Assembly: GCA_026018925.1 (NCBI GenBank) | Contig: JAKSZU010000003.1 | Location: 184,605,505-184,669,504 of the forward strand | Source: Tupaia tana | Lineage: Eukaryota; Chordata; Mammalia; Scandentia; Tupaiidae | Direction of reading: 5' to 3' | DNA length: 64,000 bases | Shown here: positions 1-11,200 of the stretch, in pieces | How positions within the stretch are numbered: position 1 is the stretch's first letter | How the letters are laid out: every line of letters begins with the position of its first letter | Notes under the pieces: model-generated | Databases searched by the model: none | Seen by the model: only the letters and a program-made list of their open reading frames with translations | Told to the model about the DNA's origin: nothing | Made by a program: the position numbers and the translations under genes

Positions 1-54
1 TTTCCTTCCTTGCCTTGTTTGGTACACAGTCATCAAAAGGAACGTTCTGTATCA

Positions 55-205
55 GGTACTATGTCTTACAAAGCTATTGTGAAATAGTTCATGGTATCCC
101 CACTTCCTAGAGCAGCAAACTGAGGTCTAGAGCAGTCAATTAACTCACAGTGAAGTATCAAGTAAGTGACAGAACTTCTTCAGACCCATGGGTATGCGAC
201 TTGCA
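55..205 (+). repeat. MIR-like ancient SINE fragment
   Basis: The stretch reading aaactgaggtctagagcag, followed by an AAGTAAGTGACAGAAC-like segment, resembles the conserved core and 3' half of MIR elements. It is heavily diverged and has no visible TSD. A chance resemblance is possible. Confidence 0.45.
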
Positions 206-215
206 ACTTCTCATT

Positions 216-1908
216 CTTCTATACTTTGCTCTATATTCTTACTCTAAAATACAACTCATACTTATTTTTTAAAACATCATTGCTAAAAAAACAAAACAAA
301 ACAAAAAAACAAGTTTTCCTTTTTCCTTGTGTCTACCTAGACTGATCATGGCATTTACTCTGGGCTGCCTGCTGGGAATGTCCTCCCACTGTAATTTAAC
401 CTGCCAATGACTGCCAGCTTTTTTGTCCAGAAGGTCTATAGCATTTATCATTTCCACTAACCATATGTGAGAGTGCCCATTTCTGCATAACCTCCCTTCA
501 GCTGAGCATGTTTGAATTGTGTCACTGTAATAGGTGAGAAGTGGAGAAATTATACATTTGTAATGGCTTCATCAGATGCTTTATAAACAATCATTTATTG
601 CATAGTTCCCATGTACAAGGTCCTACTTTACAGGACATATGATACAATCTTGTTTTTACTGAGGTGCTTATTGCCTTAAACAAAGAACTAGCAGTTGGCC
701 CTGCATACAAGAATGCTAACAAAATCTGAACTATGCAATGGTATTTCTGAAACCTAGTGTTTCTTTTTTTAAACATAGACATTCAAACTAATAAAAATCT
801 ATTAATAGAAGATAGACACCAGGATGACAGAAAATCATTTTAAGTATAAGAGACTGATGCCAAGGGAGCTGAATATTCTTTAAACAAAAGTCACATATTT
901 ATAGCCACAGTGCTTTATTTTTTCTTCTCATGTTATTACATGAACTACTAATTTTGATTTGGGGGCGACAGCACAACAGCACAGCTAACACATTTCCTTC
1001 TGCTGTTTTGACAGGGTGTATTCAGGTAGATATTGCAGGAGACTCAGAAAGAATACCATGTATTGGAATTATTACACTCAGAAAGAGTTGTCTGCAGCTG
1101 CTGTGAAATCTTCAGATTGATTTTCATGCAGGATAATCCTTTAGAGAGCAAGAAAAAAAAATGTCCAAAATAGTGAGTTGAAGTAGTTATTTATGAAGAA
1201 ATACTGCCAAGCTGACTCTGTAGCCATGCATGATAAATATAAAACTTCTCACGATTCCTTTTCACTCTCTTGATTGGTTTTAACCTGCTCAGTCTAGTTG
1301 GAAATTTCAAATTTAAAAGTTGTGCACCTTTAAAATATTTTAAAAACTGCATTCAATAAGCCAAAATATATTTTCTCAATGTGTTAGCAGCAAAAAAGAT
1401 TTCAATGACTTTGGCACGTTACTTCAAGTATATATATTTTATTTAGCACTTTTTAATATAGAAATCTTTAGAAATCCTTAGTAAGAAGCAACTGTCATCT
1501 ACACTTTTCCTAGTAAAGTGTCTGTGTAACTCAATGGACAGTTTACAACCTGAAACACAGAGCAGTTAAGTCTGCCCTCTAACGAAAGATTCTCTCCTAG
1601 GTCCCCTTTTCAGTTTACACTTACTGGACCACCTCATTCATTTTCTTAGTTTTAATGAGTGTATATATCCCCCAAATTTAAATAGGTATGTCCAAACTTA
1701 AACCTGTCAGACCTCGGATATCTGCCTACTGAGTAACTTGGTTTGGTCCTAATGGCCTCTCATCCCCATGGACACAGATGTGGACACGTTATCTCTCTCA
1801 ACCCATCCTCCTCCTCCGTATGCACAAAGTTCTGCTCCACGGTCTGTGATCTCTGTATCAGGGAAGGTTATCACCATCCACTGATTTTCTTAATTAGAAG
1901 TCAGACTT
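216..1908. other. No recognisable gene or repeat
   Basis: AT-rich single-copy-looking sequence with an A-rich patch near 280-312. Short open frames on the minus strand (269-457, 591-782) have no recognisable domain and no splice or promoter context. I see nothing nameable here. Confidence 0.5.
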
Positions 1909-2155
1909 TGGATCAGCAGATGGCATAATGATTATGTCTCTGGACTCCCACGTAGTCAACCTCGGGCTCAGTCCCAGACCCGGTGGCTTACACCTCATTG
2001 CTGGGCACTGGTGCATGCCCAAGATCCCAAGAGCAAAATCCCAAAACCCATTTGGAGAAGGGATAGCAGCGTTGCCACACCACATCCCCAACCCCGGCGT
2101 GTGGTTTCTGACTTTCTGTCTCTCTGTGTCTCTTTAGGGAACTCAGGTGCACTAT

Positions 2156-2191
<36 letters not shown>

Positions 2192-2210
2192 CAAAAAAAA
2201 ATAAATAAAA
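1909..2210 (+). mobile_element. tSINE-A, full length
   Basis: The tRNA-like head starts at about 1910 (ggatcagcagatggcataatg), the CT-rich 3' part is near 2110-2145, and the A tail is about 2158-2210. Flanking near-repeats aagtcagactt (1898-1908) and aactcagactt (2212-2222) are a TSD with one mismatch. The B-box region is degraded (gggctcagtccc). Confidence 0.85.
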
Positions 2211-2310
2211 GAACTCAGACTTACCCACTCTCTCGGTCTCTCATTTGTCTTATCCAATCAATCATCAAGTCTGTTGATTCTTCTTATTTTTTTAAAAAAA
2301 GTTTAGTCTT

Positions 2311-2540
2311 CAGGACCAGCAGTTAGCATAAATGGCTATGTCGCTGGACTCCCATGTAGTCGACCATGGTTCGCGTCCGGGACCGGGTGACTTAAAACTC
2401 ACACTGGGCGCGTGTGCGTGCGTGCCCAAGATCCCGAGAGGAGAATGGAGGAGAAGGGATTACGGCGTGGCCATCTCCCCGGAGGGTGATTTCTTGCTGT
2501 CTGGTGAGCGCATGCACCCTATAGCAAAAACCTCTCCAAA
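2311..2540 (+). mobile_element. tSINE-A, full length, young-looking
   Basis: The head ggaccagcagttagcataa begins at 2313 and the element ends with ctatagcaaaaacctctcc and A's. A 17-bp direct repeat, aaaaaaagtttagtctt, flanks it at 2294-2310 and 2541-2557. The CpG-containing body is little decayed, which suggests recent insertion. Confidence 0.9.
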
Positions 2541-2561
2541 AAAAAAAGTTTAGTCTTTCAT

Positions 2562-2760
2562 GAAGGAGAGAAAGAGAAAAACCCCCTGCCTCACAACAGG
2601 GTCTTATTGCTAGATTCTATTCCAGGCCTCAGCAAGCCCTGGAAAATGGGCATGAGTACCCAAAATATCCAGGGAGGTCTCTGGATGAGCACCTGGCATC
2701 CCCATGTGAAATTGCTCCACAGAATGTTGTGTTTTACTGCTGGATGACCATCTGACTCCA
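2562..2760 (-). mobile_element. tSINE-B copy
   Basis: Read on the minus strand, it starts with a tRNA-like head (agtcagatggtcatccagcag), contains a cacatgggg segment, and ends in a CT-rich tail near 2562-2580. It is similar to the copies at 8475, 42351 and 50451. It is diverged, with no clear TSD. Confidence 0.7.
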
Positions 2761-2925
2761 AGTCTGATTGATCCTTTATCCTTAATAATCCTACAGGCAA
2801 TCTATTCCTATCCTACTGCAACTATGCTTACACAGGGCATTCAAATCTTCCTTCTGGTTTACTGAAATGGTCCCATCAAAGGTCTCACCTGACAACTCTA
2901 ATTCAGTCCTCAAACTGCAATAAGA

Positions 2926-2931
<6 letters not shown>

Positions 2932-2997
<66 letters not shown>

Positions 2998-3234
2998 GAG
3001 AGATTTTTTTGCTATAGGGCACCTGCGCTCGCTGGAAAGACAGACAGAAGCAAAAGCAAGAAATCACCCTCCAGAGAATGGCCACGCCACAGTCTCTTCT
3101 CCATTCTCCTCTCTGGATGTTGGGCATGCACGCACACATGCCCAGTGTGAGTTTTAAGCTACTGAAACAGGATTCCAAGACCCTTCACTATGTGGGAGTC
3201 CAGTGATATAACCACTATGCCATTTGCTGGTCGC
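2932..3234 (-). mobile_element. tSINE-A with TA-repeat and poly(T) at its tail
   Basis: The order on the plus strand is (TA)n at 2929-2966, T-run, gctatagggcacctgcgctc, and the reversed tRNA-like head ending ccatttgctggtc. Near-repeats aagagtgata (2922-2931) and aaaagtgata (3235-3244) are a decayed TSD, so the TA microsatellite lies inside the insertion and probably grew from its A tail. Confidence 0.8.
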
Positions 3235-3254
3235 AAAAGTGATAGTTTTAGGTC

Positions 3255-3575
3255 TAGCCCATGGCCTGTCTGGTAAGGCAGCTGGATCATGTGGCTGACC
3301 TCACAGCTCAGGTCCTGTGCTGGCAGCTAGAAAAATCACATTGGGCATATATGAGTGCTTGCCCAAAATCCCAAAAGAAGGGAGAAGTGGAGGAGAAGGG
3401 AATGTGGTATCACCATGACCTACAGAGGAGTACTTTCTCACTTTCCCTCCCTCTCTTTCTGTCTCTCTGCTGAGTACATGTGCCTTCTGGCAACTTAAAG
3501 ACAAGACTAAACTAAAAACAAAAACAAAAACAAAACAACAACAACAACAAAACACAAGAACAAAAACACAAATAC
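3255..3575 (+). mobile_element. tSINE-C, diverged
   Basis: The head agcccatggcctgtctggtaa is followed by an internal cccaaaatcccaaaag block, a CT-rich tract at 3441-3470, a ctgagtacatgtgcc end and a simple CAAAAA tail. It shares architecture with tSINE-A but is much more diverged. Confidence 0.7.
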
Positions 3576-3660
3576 AGTGATCTTTTTAAAAAAATAAATG
3601 TGAGATCATAACATGCTGCTTACCCCAGACTAGTCTTTCATTGACTTACCATTACTCTTT

Positions 3661-3915
3661 TTTTTTTTTTTTTTGAGAGGTTTTTGCTATAGGGCACGTG
3701 TGCTCGCCAGAAAGACAGAGAGATAGAAAGCGAGAAATCATCCCCCAGGGGGAATGGCCATGCTTCAATCTCTTGTCCTCCATTCTCCTCTCGGCATCTT
3801 GGGCATGCACACACACGCACCCAGCATGAGTTTAAGCCACCGGGTCTGGCACTCGAACTGCGGTCGGCTACATGGGAGTCCAGCGACATAGCCATTACGC
3901 TAACTGCTGGTCCCC
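3661..3915 (-). mobile_element. tSINE-A inserted in the TSD of another SINE
   Basis: Poly(T) at 3658-3674 leads into gctatagggcacgtgtgctc and the reversed head. The repeat accattactcttt flanks it at 3648-3660 and 3916-3928. The left copy is also the left TSD of the neighbouring A-short element, so this is the later of two insertions at one spot. Confidence 0.9.
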
Positions 3916-3930
3916 ACCATTACTCTTTTT

Positions 3931-4106
3931 TTAAAGAATTAATTTTATTCATTGTCATTATTTTATTATTTTATTTTTTTGAAGTTGACCAGAGAGAGAC
4001 AGAGAGAGAAGAAAAGTGAGAAAGCAAGCTGCCAGGTCCAGGACTCAAACTGTGGTCAGCTATGTGGCAGTCCAGCCACCTTAACCACCACGCCACTTGG
4101 TGGCCC
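3931..4106 (-). mobile_element. A-short SINE
   Basis: A reversed short SINE: an AT-rich tail, gagagacagagag, aagcaagctgccaggtcc, the reversed B box (ggactcaaactgtgg) and a reversed head ending gccacttggtggccc. Its 18-bp TSD is tgactyaccattactctt at 3643-3660 and 4107-4124, with a tSINE-A copy now lying between the element and its left TSD. Confidence 0.85.
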
Positions 4107-4380
4107 TGACTCACCATTACTCTTAAGGATAAAAGTTTTTAATCATGTGTTATAAACTGCTTACTATCTGCTAACTTTTCATTCTTCACTATTCTCCTCT
4201 CACTTTCTCCACTCTTGCCAGACTCAACTTTCTCAGTACCCATTTTTAAACTTCTAGTCTGTATGAATTATCTGGAACATTTCCATTGTTCCGTCACTTT
4301 TAAGGACTTGAGTGTCACTTCACTTGGGTATGAGTCGAAGGTGAAAAGTGAATGCACTGGGAATCCACATGTATATTCTT

Positions 4381-4438
4381 TTTTAAAAATTATTTATTTA
4401 ATTTTTTATTTATTCATTCATTTATTTTAATTTGACCA

Positions 4439-4525
<87 letters not shown>

Positions 4526-4618
4526 GTGAAGAAGCAAGCCACCAGGTCTAGGACTCGAACTGTGGTTGGCCATGTGGGAATGTCCAGCACCTTAACCACC
4601 ATGCCCTCTGCTAGCCCC
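4381..4618 (-). mobile_element. A-short SINE with internal (CA)n(GA)n expansion
   Basis: The AT-rich tail, a CA run (4439-4470), a GA run (4471-4521), and a reversed B box and head ending accatgccctctgctagcccc. TSD tccacatgtatattctt (4364-4380) and tccacatgtatgttctt (4619-4635) match at 16 of 17 bases. The microsatellite replaces the usual CT-rich tail of the family. Confidence 0.85.
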
Positions 4619-4639
4619 TCCACATGTATGTTCTTATAC

Positions 4640-7217
4640 TTCCAGAACCTGCTTGTTCCAGATCTCATGTATACTTTCACAAAATGATAAACTGTTCCTG
4701 GAAATGCCTGATTCTGTATTATGGGAAATCAGATAACACCTAGACCATGACGGGCAATTTAGGTTTTAAGACCCTTTGGTGTGCAATGATTAGATAATCA
4801 GTCTTTACCAGACTCGACTGACAGTATAGAGACTATTAATCAAAAGTAGAAATGTTATTTACTTAAGGGGCATGACTTTTCTCCCAAACTCTGAAAGATT
4901 GCATCATAATTTTTCTATCTAGATTTATCGGAGATTTCATATAGCATGTTGATTTTCACAAGCCCTTTGAGCCAGAACTTTGTTCTCTAGAAATGGGACA
5001 TTTTTGTGAGCTTTTTCTTCGTCTAGACCTCATTTTAAGATAACCATCTAAAGTTATCTAGTAAATTGTTCAAAATAGCATCACCGAAATGAGGCATATA
5101 TTGCCTGCAAAGTCTAAAGAGACCCACTGAATGTTGGGTCCCTTTTTAATGATGACGATGAAACTGTGGCATCTTATCTTTCACTTCAGAAAGTCTGTCT
5201 CTACCTAATCCTGGTCATGTAACCCTCAAAGGTTTGCTGAAGTGACAGGTCTTTGAATGGCGGGGGGGTGATATTATTCCCCAACTTTATGGCATGCATG
5301 TTTCCTTCAAAGGTTTATGGTAGCTGCTGTGTGCTTCCCAGGTGCTGTCTGCATGATACAATTGATGTAGTGGACAAAACTAATGTCTTAGAAGGTTATG
5401 AGGTAAATGAGGTCCTTGGGGGCTAAATTAAGATTCAAGTCTAAATATTGACATCGCACTGACGCAAGAAAATAAAGGTAAAATTCTGATTCTGCTGGTT
5501 GAAAACTAGTTACAGACTTTGCATACTGGAGGAGAGAATATGGGAGTTACTGAATCAGTAGCTAAGTACCAGGTGCTAGGAGATGAGTTGATTCCTTCAC
5601 CAACAAGTCCACATCTAGAAAAGCAGCTGCAATCAGAATTACCACATGAACAACATACAGCAACTCACTGTCATTCTCAAAGGTGCATCTGCCTTCTACA
5701 CGGGCCAGAGAGTCTATTTAAAATGGAGTTAATGTAAAGATCTTTATGCATTTTCTCTTAAGTATTTGATGGTGGCACTTACTGCTGTAGTTTACCCTGT
5801 TATAAGCTAGTACTTATAGATAAAACTGTGAGTAGGAAGAAAACCTCCATAGTCTACTACTTGCCTCTTCTATTGTAATGGTTTTTGCCTGCTAGGTCCA
5901 GAGGACAGTGCTGGAATCCGATAGTTGCCAAATATGTTTATTCCAATTACATACCCAGAAATAGTACAATAGTTATAGATTGGGTTAATGGATTAAATGG
6001 TTTAGGTCTAAAATGTATTTACCATCTGATCCATTTAAGTCCCCATTATGACAGGCCACCGAGAAATCTTTTTTCCTCAGAGCTTAGTGTAGCTCAGAGT
6101 CAGTGATCAATAAATCCATCACTGCTCCATATATGGATATTTCTGGGTTTTTTGTTTGTTTGTTTGTTTTTTAGCTCACATTTAAACTGGTAAAGGATAA
6201 CATTCCCTTGGAGGAAGCCTAGGAAGAATACCTATAGTACATATTCAGAATGGATTTTGTACAAACATTTCTCAAATGCTTCTGAGCTTTATTAAATGGC
6301 CTTAGGCTTTGGATCTGTACTTTGAACAACTCAGTTGTGATCTACCAAGACACCACTGTGTTGTCCATCCTGGTTTCTGTTCATGACCCTTGACTTATTA
6401 CTATTATTATCTTACATGGAGTAAGTAGGACTAAGAGGGATTTTTTTATTTGCAATACTTAATTGTCACTATTAAGTAAGTCCTCTTATCACTCTTGCCA
6501 CTGTTTCCTATGATAATCCCTTACCTGATTCTGAAATTAAGTGTTGGTACACTTACTGTTTTTTGTGGTAATCCCTTAAAGCTGCCTCTGGTAATTAAGG
6601 GCTGAAGCACTCTAAACTGTGATGATAATCCAAGATATTTGCAAGCCCATTTTTGGTTCCCACACCATGCCTTAAAAATGCTGGATGCCTGACAGCCTAC
6701 CTAGAACAATGTGCCCAGAATAAATTCCTAAACTCTTGCTTCTTCTAGCCGCTCGACACTGGTAATGCCAGAAGTTGGACTGTAGACTCCACCCCAGCTA
6801 CCACAGGGTGACCACATGGTCCCATTATTGTGTTTTGTAGAATATCTGATCTTCCTGCTCAAGGCCACTGCCTCAGATTGGTTATTCTTATCTTTCAAAT
6901 CTCTTCATGAGTGTGTTGTCATTTTAGCGGAACCTAAACCATGTGTAGAAATGTAGCTGCAAGAGAGTCTATTTCATTATTATTATTATTTCACACTTCA
7001 AAGGGTAAGGAGAAACATAAAAGAGATTTAAAATAATAGTAGAGCAAGTAATTCTGTAGTACATTTCAGTTTATACTAGATATATACAAATTTATTATGT
7101 GAACACAAAAATGAATGAATAAAAAAATAAACTGTGTAATCAGTGCTAGTCCAACTAGAAAAATAATGATTCTAAATAAATAATACAGGTCACAAAGTTA
7201 AATTTTGGAGCTATTTA
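4640..7217. other. Long stretch without recognisable features
   Basis: AT-rich sequence with no recognisable exon, RNA gene or named repeat. Small frames at 5519-5737 and 5885-6106 have no domain identity. A short TG/T-rich run lies at 6149-6170. Some segments may be very old repeats I cannot name. Confidence 0.45.
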
Positions 7218-7230
7218 CACAATAGGTTTC

Positions 7231-7503
7231 GTTTCTTCTTTTTTTTTTTTTTTTAAGAGGTTTTTGCTATAGGATGCATGCGCTTGCCAGAAAGACAGAG
7301 ACAGAGAGATAGAAAGTAAGAAATCACACCCCCCCAGGGGGAATGGCCATGCCGCAATCCCTTCTCCTCCATTCTCCTCTTGGGATCTTGAGCACGCATG
7401 CACACGTGCCTGGTGTGAATTTAAGCTACTGCGTCCAGGACTTGAACCATGGTTGGCTACATGGGAGTTCAGCCACATAGCCATTAAGTTAATTGCTGTT
7501 TCC
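7231..7503 (-). mobile_element. tSINE-A
   Basis: Poly(T) at 7240-7255, gctataggatgcatgcgctt, and the reversed tRNA-like head. Near-repeats cacaataggtttc (7218-7230) and cacagtaggtttc (7504-7516) are the TSD, with one mismatch. Confidence 0.88.
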
Positions 7504-7699
7504 CACAGTAGGTTTCTTAATCCCAAGAATAACACTATCCTTTCTAGGAAAAACTATAACAAAAATTGTGTGGTGCTTTTTTAAAATGCATTGATCTCTT
7601 TTAATTATTTTCCTTAATTAACTGATAAATTTATTCTCATTTTCTCAAGAATGGGGTTCTTAAAATTTACTCTCACTGAAGAAAATCCTGTTTGTATTT

Positions 7700-7907
7700 T
7701 TTAAAAGAATTATTTTATTTAGCTTTATTTATTTATTTATTTATTTTAATTTGACTAGAGAGGGAGAGAGAGAGAGATAGAGGGAGGGAGGGAGGGGGAG
7801 AGAGAGAGAGAGAGAGAGATAAAGTAAGCTGCCAGGTCTGGACTTGAACTATGGTTGGCCATGTGGGAGTCCAGTGCCCTTAGCCACCATGCCAACTGCC
7901 GGCTCCC
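7700..7907 (-). mobile_element. A-short SINE
   Basis: TTTA-rich tail, GA-rich tract 7755-7820, ctgccaggtctggacttg, and a reversed head. TSD tcctgtttgtattt (7686-7699) and tcctgcttgtattt (7908-7921), 13 of 14 identical. Confidence 0.87.
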
Positions 7908-8124
7908 TCCTGCTTGTATTTCTGACTAGTGTATCGCTGTCTCATAATTTCCTAGTGATCTGTTCCTATTAAGCCAAGAGAAATATACAGAAAAATACTA
8001 TAATTTTATATTTCTCCATTAAAAAAAATTTTCTGGAGTTCATGTATTTGCCTATTCAACAAATATCTGGTTGACCATGAACTAGAGAGTTAACACTTTT
8101 GCTCTCACAAAGCTAGAATTCTAC

Positions 8125-8125
8125 C

Positions 8126-8154
<29 letters not shown>
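8125..8154. repeat. Poly(A) tract, about 30 bp
   Basis: An uninterrupted A run not attached to a recognisable retroelement body upstream. It could be the tail of an element too decayed to recognise. Confidence 0.8.
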
Positions 8155-8156
<2 letters not shown>

Positions 8157-8198
8157 TTGTTTTAACTTCTATGAAGCAAATACAATTAGTGCCACTAT

Positions 8199-8406
8199 GC
8201 CAGGCACATGTGCACATGTGCCCAAAATCCCGAGAGGAGACTGGAGGAGAAGGGATTGCAGCATGTCAATCCCCTAGTGGTCAATCCCCTAGTGGGGGGT
8301 AGGGATAATTTCTTGCTTAGGAAGGCAAAGAAACGCTGTATCTCTCTGTCTCTCCGGCAAGTGCATGCATCCTATAGCAAAAACCTCTCTCTAAAAAAAA
8401 AAGAAA
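8199..8406 (+). mobile_element. tSINE-A, 5' truncated, with internal 15-bp duplication
   Basis: The copy lacks the tRNA-like head and begins at atgccaggcacatgtgc. It ends ctatagcaaaaacctctct plus A's. The 15-mer tcaatcccctagtgg is tandemly duplicated at 8266-8280 and 8281-8295. A diverged TSD (aattagtgccactat at 8184-8198, aattagggcaactat at 8407-8421) supports insertion in truncated form. Confidence 0.85.
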
Positions 8407-8474
8407 AATTAGGGCAACTATAGAGATCACAGGGCTATTTTAGATAGAATCATCAGGAATAATATAAATATGCA

Positions 8475-8683
8475 TTTTTAAAAAATTTACTTCTTCCTTG
8501 TATGAGTGAAACAGAAAGAGAGAGAGACATCCTCAGTATGTTTCTCACCTTCAGTCAGCCTCAGATCACAAGCCCACAAGTGCCCAGTGTGTTCAGGGAG
8601 CTCTCCAGATGTGAATCCAGAAACTTCCCATGTGGGCCAGCCTCACAGAACGTTGTATTACTGCTGCACCACTGTCTGGTCTC
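8475..8683 (-). mobile_element. tSINE-B copy
   Basis: On the minus strand it starts gaccagacagtggtgcagca, has a cacatgggaag segment before the B-box-like ggattcacatctgg, and ends in a CTCTTTCTGTTTCAC tail. The same family occurs at 12825, 42351 and 50451. Confidence 0.75.
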
Positions 8684-9029
8684 TAAGGAGTGCTTCTTGA
8701 AGCTGAGATGAAGAGGAGAATGAAAACCAAAGTGAAGAGACAGGAGAAGTATATTCACGAAGCAAGAACAAGAAATGGGCAGTTATGGCCAGAGTGTGGT
8801 GATAAAGAGTATGAAGTTAGGGGTCCGATTATTGAGAGCACTGTAACCAGAGAAAGAAGTCAGAATTTTACTCTAATGTTTTGGAGGCAACTGGATTCAC
8901 TTCCAAGGTCAGGAATAGTGGAGGAAGGCAAAGAAACATAATGGCAGACTGGAAAACCTGAGTTAAACTGCTCTTATATTCCTTATGGAGTTAGACAAAG
9001 TTTTTACTATTTACTTGAGTTGTGAGCGG

Positions 9030-9303
9030 GTGCATGCTTTTGTCAGAGGGAACATGGGCACATGTGCTTGCCAGAGGAGAAAGAGCAAGAGAGGGCCAGA
9101 GAGAAGAACCACCCCCACCCTCAATTTCCCCCCATGTGGCATAGTCATGCTGCAATCCCGTCTCTATTTTTCTGTCATATTGGAATTGGGGGCACTCATG
9201 TACATGCTCCTGGAATGTTTTCTAAGTTGTTGTGGCCAAGATTTGTGCCATTGTTGTCCATGTGGGAGCTGGCTCACCTTAACCACCAGGCCATGGGGCT
9301 GAC
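9030..9303 (-). mobile_element. tSINE-C, diverged
   Basis: The reversed element contains gccagaggagaaagagcaag, atgctgcaatcccgtctc and a reversed head (ccttaaccaccaggccatgg). It is too diverged for a TSD call. Confidence 0.65.
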
Positions 9304-9479
9304 TCTGTAGTTCTTTAAAAATTAATGGAAGTTCCATTGAACATCAACCTAAGAATTTTAAAAGTCTCATAGATCAGCTAAAATAGTCCTAGATACTATA
9401 CAATTAAGTTAGTTAAGTGCTAATTTCTCTGGTATGTTTTCTGAGAGGCTTACATTTTTCATTTAGGAAGATGTTTTCA

Positions 9480-9925
9480 AAATTTTCTAGTTCCTTTTCT
9501 CATGCTATAGGCACAAAATTGAGGCCTAGGGAATTGGAGAAGACAGCTGAAATTCACACCTGGATTTCAAGGAAGATTAAAAAGTGGCAGAGATTTTTTT
9601 TTTTTTTTTTACTTTTTTTTTTCTTTTTTTTGGAGAGGTTTTCACTATAGGGCGCATGCGCTCACCAGAAAGACAGAGAGAGACAGAAGGACAGAAAGCG
9701 AGAAATCTCCCCCCGGGGGGGATGGCCACGCCGCAATCCCTTCTCCTTCATTCTCCTCTTGGGATCTTGGGCACACATGCACACGTGCCTGGCGTGAGTT
9801 TAAGCTGCCGGGTCCGGGACTTGAACAGCAGTCAACTACATGGGAGTCCAGCGACATAGCCATTACGCTAACTGCTGGTCTCGAAAAGTGGCAGAGATTT
9901 GAACCTGTGTCTTCTACCTGGGGAA
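9480..9925 (+). mobile_element. MIR split by a young SINE
   Basis: A MIR-like core (aaattgaggcctagggaatt, near 9520) continues across the tSINE-A insertion with aaaagtggcagagatttgaacc and a cttctacctgg end at 9884-9925. Joining the two flanks restores the usual MIR order, consistent with the SINE landing in a pre-existing MIR. Confidence 0.6.
9597..9883 (-). mobile_element. tSINE-A, young
   Basis: A reversed full-length copy with well-preserved CpG sites (gctcaccagaaagac, reversed head ending ccattacgctaactgctggtc). Perfect 17-bp TSD aaaagtggcagagattt at 9580-9596 and 9884-9900. Confidence 0.95.
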
Positions 9926-10002
9926 AACGGGAAGAAAAAGAATCATGAAGTGTTTAGGGAATGTATTAATAGAAAAGAGAGTCAGTTAAGTGTAGGAAAT
10001 TG

Positions 10003-10250
10003 GGGACTGGCCCTGTTGCCTAGTGGTTAAGTGAGTTGGATTCCACATGGTCAACTGTGTTTTGAATCCCAGTCCTTGTGGCTTGAAAAACACTGGGCGT
10101 GTGCATGCCCCAAATCCCAGACAGGATGGGGAAATGAAGAGGGGATTGCTGCATAACCACGGCCATTGAGGGGAGTACCTCCTCTCCCTTTTGTTTCTTT
10201 GGTTCTCTGTGATGAGCTCATATACCTTTTGGTGGTAACTAAAAAACAAA
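10003..10250 (+). mobile_element. tSINE-C
   Basis: Head ggggactggccctgttgcct with agtggttaagtg, B-box-like gttttgaatcccag, internal ccccaaatcccagac and a CT-rich tract ending gatgagctcatatacc. Short imperfect flanking repeats (gaaatt) are not decisive. Confidence 0.75.
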
Positions 10251-10984
10251 ACAGCGAGAAATTACATTTTTAAAAGAAAGTGATTCTGTTATCTCCAAGG
10301 GATAAGAACACCTTTTTGTTTGTTTTTAGGTTTCTGGTATTACCCCTCAGAAAGAGGAAAAGAAAAACATTTTCTTTGCTTGAAGACAAAAAAAATTAAA
10401 CAATGCCACATCTGGGTTGTGTTTTAAGTTGTATGTTGGTTACAGTTTTAGACAAAATGGCATGAGAACATAGGGAAACCAGAAAGTAATTTCTTCTGGG
10501 AATGGAAGGAAAGAATGAACCTGGGCCTTGTGTGAGAGAAAGCTTTCCAGAATACAGAGGGAGTGCAGGTCAAAATCATCTAAGCCACAGAAAAGGTAAG
10601 AAAGGCATAGACCTAGGGATTTAAATGTAGTTCTGGTACAGCAGAACAGGGCTCTCCACCAGAGGCTCAAGGCTTAAGCACAGATAAATCATTTTGTAGA
10701 CTCTCACTTATTTCCCTGTAGATCTTTGATGATCTTTCATTATTTGATTCAGTTGCAGGTTATGAGAATGAAGCCCTTTCCCCAGCTTACGTCTTCATCC
10801 CTCTCTATGAATATGATGCTTTTGGAGAAGCATCAGAAATCCTTTTGTGAGCTTCTGGGGTGATATGTCCAATTTGTTTGTGGCCTCAGATTCTGTCTCT
10901 GCTATCATATCTGTCTGATATATCCCAGCTTGGTTAGAGCTTTACATTTGTATGTAAACTCACATTTATGTGATATGAAAGTTA
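10251..10984. other. No recognisable gene or repeat
   Basis: Sequence without exon, RNA or named-repeat hallmarks. A minus-strand frame at 10440-10670 has no recognisable protein features. Confidence 0.5.
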
Positions 10985-10989
10985 ATAGG

Positions 10990-11200
10990 TGCTAAGAGCT
11001 GAATAGTGACACAGTGGGAAGGCTATTAGTTCAGATCCGGAGACTTCCCTGACTACACCTGGCCCACCTGTGCCCATCATCCAGGCTGGCTGAAGTGGGG
11101 GATGGATGGCAGCAGCAGAAGCCAATCTGGGGTGCTCTATTATTGTTTCTCTCTCTTTCTGTCTTTTTCACTTCTGAAATAAACAAAAATTTTTAAGAAG
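10990..11200 (+). mobile_element. tSINE-B-like copy, diverged
   Basis: A head-like segment (agctgaatagtgacacagtgg), then ccagatcatc-type middle sequence, ggctggctgaagtgggg, a CT-rich tract (11146-11165) and an A-rich end with aataaac. This layout matches the tSINE-B copies at 15138 and 15388. Confidence 0.6.

Noticed and set aside
1909-2000. tRNA gene
   Set aside because: tRNA-like heads throughout the window are SINE promoters. None folds as a complete tRNA with matching acceptor ends, and each continues into a SINE body.
7736-7822. Short tandem arrays as a possible CRISPR or satellite
   Set aside because: They are simple A/G and TTTA repeats in SINE tails. No spaced repeats or leader, and the genome is eukaryotic.
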